A DNA stretch of 64,000 nucleotides from Rhodococcus sp. IEGM 1409 (GTDB lineage Bacteria > Actinomycetota > Actinomycetes > Mycobacteriales > Mycobacteriaceae): assembly GCF_030056735.1 (NCBI RefSeq), contig NZ_JASHKN010000001.1, positions 868,001 to 932,000 of the forward strand, given 5' to 3'. Below the pieces are notes generated by a model. That model saw only the letters and a list, made by a program, of their open reading frames with translations, made no database searches and had not been told where the DNA came from. The position numbers and the translations under genes were made by a program. This document shows, piece by piece, positions 62,352-64,000 of this stretch. How positions within the stretch are numbered: position 1 is the first letter of the stretch; each line of letters opens with the position of its first letter.

Positions 62352-62618
62352 GGACCGAGGCCGGTCACGCTCGACGTGTCCGGCGTCCGATCACTGACAG
62401 GTCTGCTCACTCCGCCCTTGCGCGACCTCGGTAAGTTTTATGCATAAAAAATTGTTGTGCCACAACGTGTATGAAATGGTGCGAAAGTCACCTCGGTTCG
62501 ATGCCTTGCCCGCGCAGACGGTTCCGCGTGCGGAGCGGATCGCCGGGGCATCGTGGCATCCCGCCGCGCTCGTGAACGACGTCGACGGGGCAGCTGGGGA
62601 ATCGGAACCCTGGACGAC
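62352..62618. other. 267-bp intergenic region with an AT-rich patch
   Basis: Contains TTTTATGCATAAAA-type sequence near 62435-62450 and the small dyad GTTGTG-c-CACAAC just after it. A plus-strand ORF from 62440 overlaps the small minus-strand gene and is not convincing. Confidence 0.4.
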
Positions 62619-62840
62619 TCACTCGGAATCTGGGCGGGACTCCGATCCGGGTAGCTGCCGCATTTCCAGGACATGCAATCCGAGGGCCTGGAAGCGGTTG
62701 AGCAGACCGTACAGGTGGGCTTCGTCAGTCACGGCGCCGTAGAACAGGGTCTGCTCCTGCAGGGCGGTGTGGTGCAGTTCGGGAAAGGCGTCGACAAGTG
62801 CTTCCGACACGAGGCCGGCGATGCGGAATTCGTAGCGCAT
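62619..62840 (-). CDS. Small conserved protein, LuxR-linked
   Basis: 73 residues: MRYEFRIAGLVSEALVDAFPELHHTALQEQTLFYGAVTDEAHLYGLLNRFQALGLHVLEMRQLPGS. Compact alpha/beta pattern with no known domain. Proteins of this shape often lie beside LuxR-type regulators in actinobacteria, as here, but the function is unknown. Confidence 0.75.
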   Translation of the reverse strand: MRYEFRIAGLVSEALVDAFPELHHTALQEQTLFYGAVTDEAHLYGLLNRFQALGLHVLEMRQLPGSESRPDSE

Positions 62841-62936
62841 GGACACTCTCTTCTCGGACGCCGAGTGCGGGGGTTTCTACTTCATCGTCGGCCGCCCGGG
62901 GCGTGTAGGGCATCGTCCGGTCCGGGTGACCGCAGA

Positions 62937-64000
62937 TCACAGAATCGCGAGTTCTCGCCCTCGCTGAATGGCTTCCCGGCGGCTGGTGACCGCGAGCTTG
63001 CGGTAGATGCTCACCAAATGCGTCTTGACCGTGTTGACGGAGATGGACAACGCATCCGCGATCTCTTCGGCGGTCAGCATTCCCGCCGCGTGCCGCAGAA
63101 CCTGCCCCTCCCGCACGGTCAATGGTTGAACCACCTCGGGCAGCTGCGGGGAATTGTCGGTGTGGGGATCCAGGAATGCCTCAGCGGGGAGCCAACCGTG
63201 CCCGCTCGTCAGCTGTGGACGCTGGCCGAGGAGCCGCCGCACCCAGGGGCCACTATCGGCGAACACCCGCCACAGCTCCTCCGGACGTGCGAATCCGAGC
63301 GCCTGCCGAAGGAGGCGGTGTGCCTGTTCGGTGCGGCCACTTTTCGTGGCGGCATGGGCGCGGAGCAGGCATGCCTGCACCTGCACGGTCGCGGCAGCGG
63401 CCGTGTCGGCTCTCAGGTCGGTGAGCGCTTCGAGCGCATCGTTGTCGTCATGTCGAGTCGTAAGCAGCGCTCGGGCACGGGCAACGGTGTGCTCGGGACG
63501 CACGGAGGGCACGGCGTCGAGCACCTCGAGAGCAGCGCCTACGTCCGAATGAGCGAGATGTACAGCGGACTCGGCGATGGCCAAATCGTCTGCCATCCAC
63601 ACCGCCGGCCGCACCCGGTTCAGTATCGAGCGGGCCGTGCGGAGTACGGCGAGAGCGCCCTTGCGATCTCCGTCGGCGGTTGCCAGCCGGGAGCCTATAA
63701 CCGCCGCCGCCACAGCCGCGGCCGGCTCGTCGACTTCCTCGGCGGAGACGCCGACCAGCTCGAGGTGGGCGCGCGCGGTCTCCTGGTCGTCGTGTTCGAG
63801 GGCGACGCCCGCGAGAACCAGATGGTTCCTTCCCTGGAGGTTGTCGGGCAGAAGCGCGGATTGATCGGCCAGGGTGAGGGATCGATGTGAATGTTTCTCC
63901 GCTCGTCGTAGGTGTCCGCGCAACAGCTCTACCAGGGCGAGCAAACCCAGGCCAGCGCAGAGCGCCGGCTCGGTTCCTTCCTGCCCACACATCTGGACAG
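62937..64000 (-). CDS. LuxR-family (LAL/MalT-like) regulator, C-terminal part
   Basis: At least 354 codons, open to the window edge; the N-terminal ATPase portion lies outside. Visible: a helical TPR-like region (repeated A..LR/LL patterns, for example HLRRAEKHSHRSLTLAD, GALAVLRTARSILNR) and a C-terminal LuxR HTH, LTVREGQVLRHAAGMLTAEEIADALSISVNTVKTHLVSIYRKLAVTSRREAIQRGREL. Typical of large ATP-dependent LuxR activators. Likely governs the adjacent stress-type genes; no binding site was identified. Confidence 0.9.
   Translation of the reverse strand, partial: VQMCGQEGTEPALCAGLGLLALVELLRGHLRRAEKHSHRSLTLADQSALLPDNLQGRNHLVLAGVALEHDDQETARAHLELVGVSAEEVDEPAAAVAAAVIGSRLATADGDRKGALAVLRTARSILNRVRPAVWMADDLAIAESAVHLAHSDVGAALEVLDAVPSVRPEHTVARARALLTTRHDDNDALEALTDLRADTAAAATVQVQACLLRAHAATKSGRTEQAHRLLRQALGFARPEELWRVFADSGPWVRRLLGQRPQLTSGHGWLPAEAFLDPHTDNSPQLPEVVQPLTVREGQVLRHAAGMLTAEEIADALSISVNTVKTHLVSIYRKLAVTSRREAIQRGRELAIL

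Noticed and set aside
62440-62742. 100-codon plus-strand ORF starting MHKKLLCHNVYEMVRK
   Set aside because: Most of it lies over the opposite-strand small gene, with no family and no ribosome binding site; treated as non-coding.

Overview
This 64 kb window is high-GC actinobacterial chromosome, most likely from Rhodococcus (erythropolis/qingshengii group). That is an inference from gene content: mycolata-type purF/purL synteny, a 13E12-family HNH endonuclease with an actinobacterial SOS box, an EthA-like monooxygenase, mycobacterial-style esterases, GTG starts and many ATGA/GTGA start-stop overlaps. No tRNA, rRNA or CRISPR array was seen. Coding density is high, with short operons on both strands and few mobile elements.

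Region by region. 1-7.3 kb: a partial AIM24 gene, then a minus-strand purine block (purL, alpha/beta hydrolase, CPBP protease, SCP2-like protein, purF), with a 16-bp tandem repeat running over the purF stop codon. 7.5-15 kb: DyP peroxidase, M18 aminopeptidase, a Vat-like acetyltransferase, an acyl-CoA dehydrogenase, a membrane-anchored esterase and a stand-alone trpF. 15-24 kb: a secreted protein, an SDR, hydrolases, and a glutarate-type pair (acyl-CoA dehydrogenase + CaiB) divergent from a LacI regulator across a perfect palindrome. 24-31 kb: MBL hydrolase, HSL esterase, TetR, then patatin-BVMO-SDR, resembling the mycobacterial mymA operon, followed by a membrane protein/XRE pair with a promoter boxed in by an inverted repeat.

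31.9-37.5 kb is a sulfur-scavenging locus: a sulfonate-type ABC transporter (ssuCAB-like) preceded by a previously unlabelled leader ORF ending in four cysteine codons, with a divergent luciferase-like monooxygenase, flavin reductase and superoxide dismutase. 37.5-49.4 kb: a PhaC-like hydrolase, a TerD-VWA protein, the SOS-controlled 13E12 endonuclease, a MarR/luciferase-like/FMN-reductase operon whose reductase is broken by a deletion, a secreted lipase, an EthA-like BVMO, a decayed NAD-epimerase gene and a FetB-like permease. 49.4-55.5 kb: an MFS exporter between two TetR genes, PspC, a lipase-like hydrolase, and a TetR gene whose start lies inside a 46-bp inverted repeat.

55.5-64 kb: a decayed IS110 element, then an apparent stress/envelope region (CPA1 antiporter, DUF1254/DUF1214 protein, DUF1269 protein, AI-2E transporter, a small protein and the C-terminal part of a large LuxR-family regulator that leaves the window). 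The strongest leads for follow-up are the cysteine leader upstream of the sulfonate transporter, the mirrored TetR start palindrome, the XRE promoter box, and the lone trpF.
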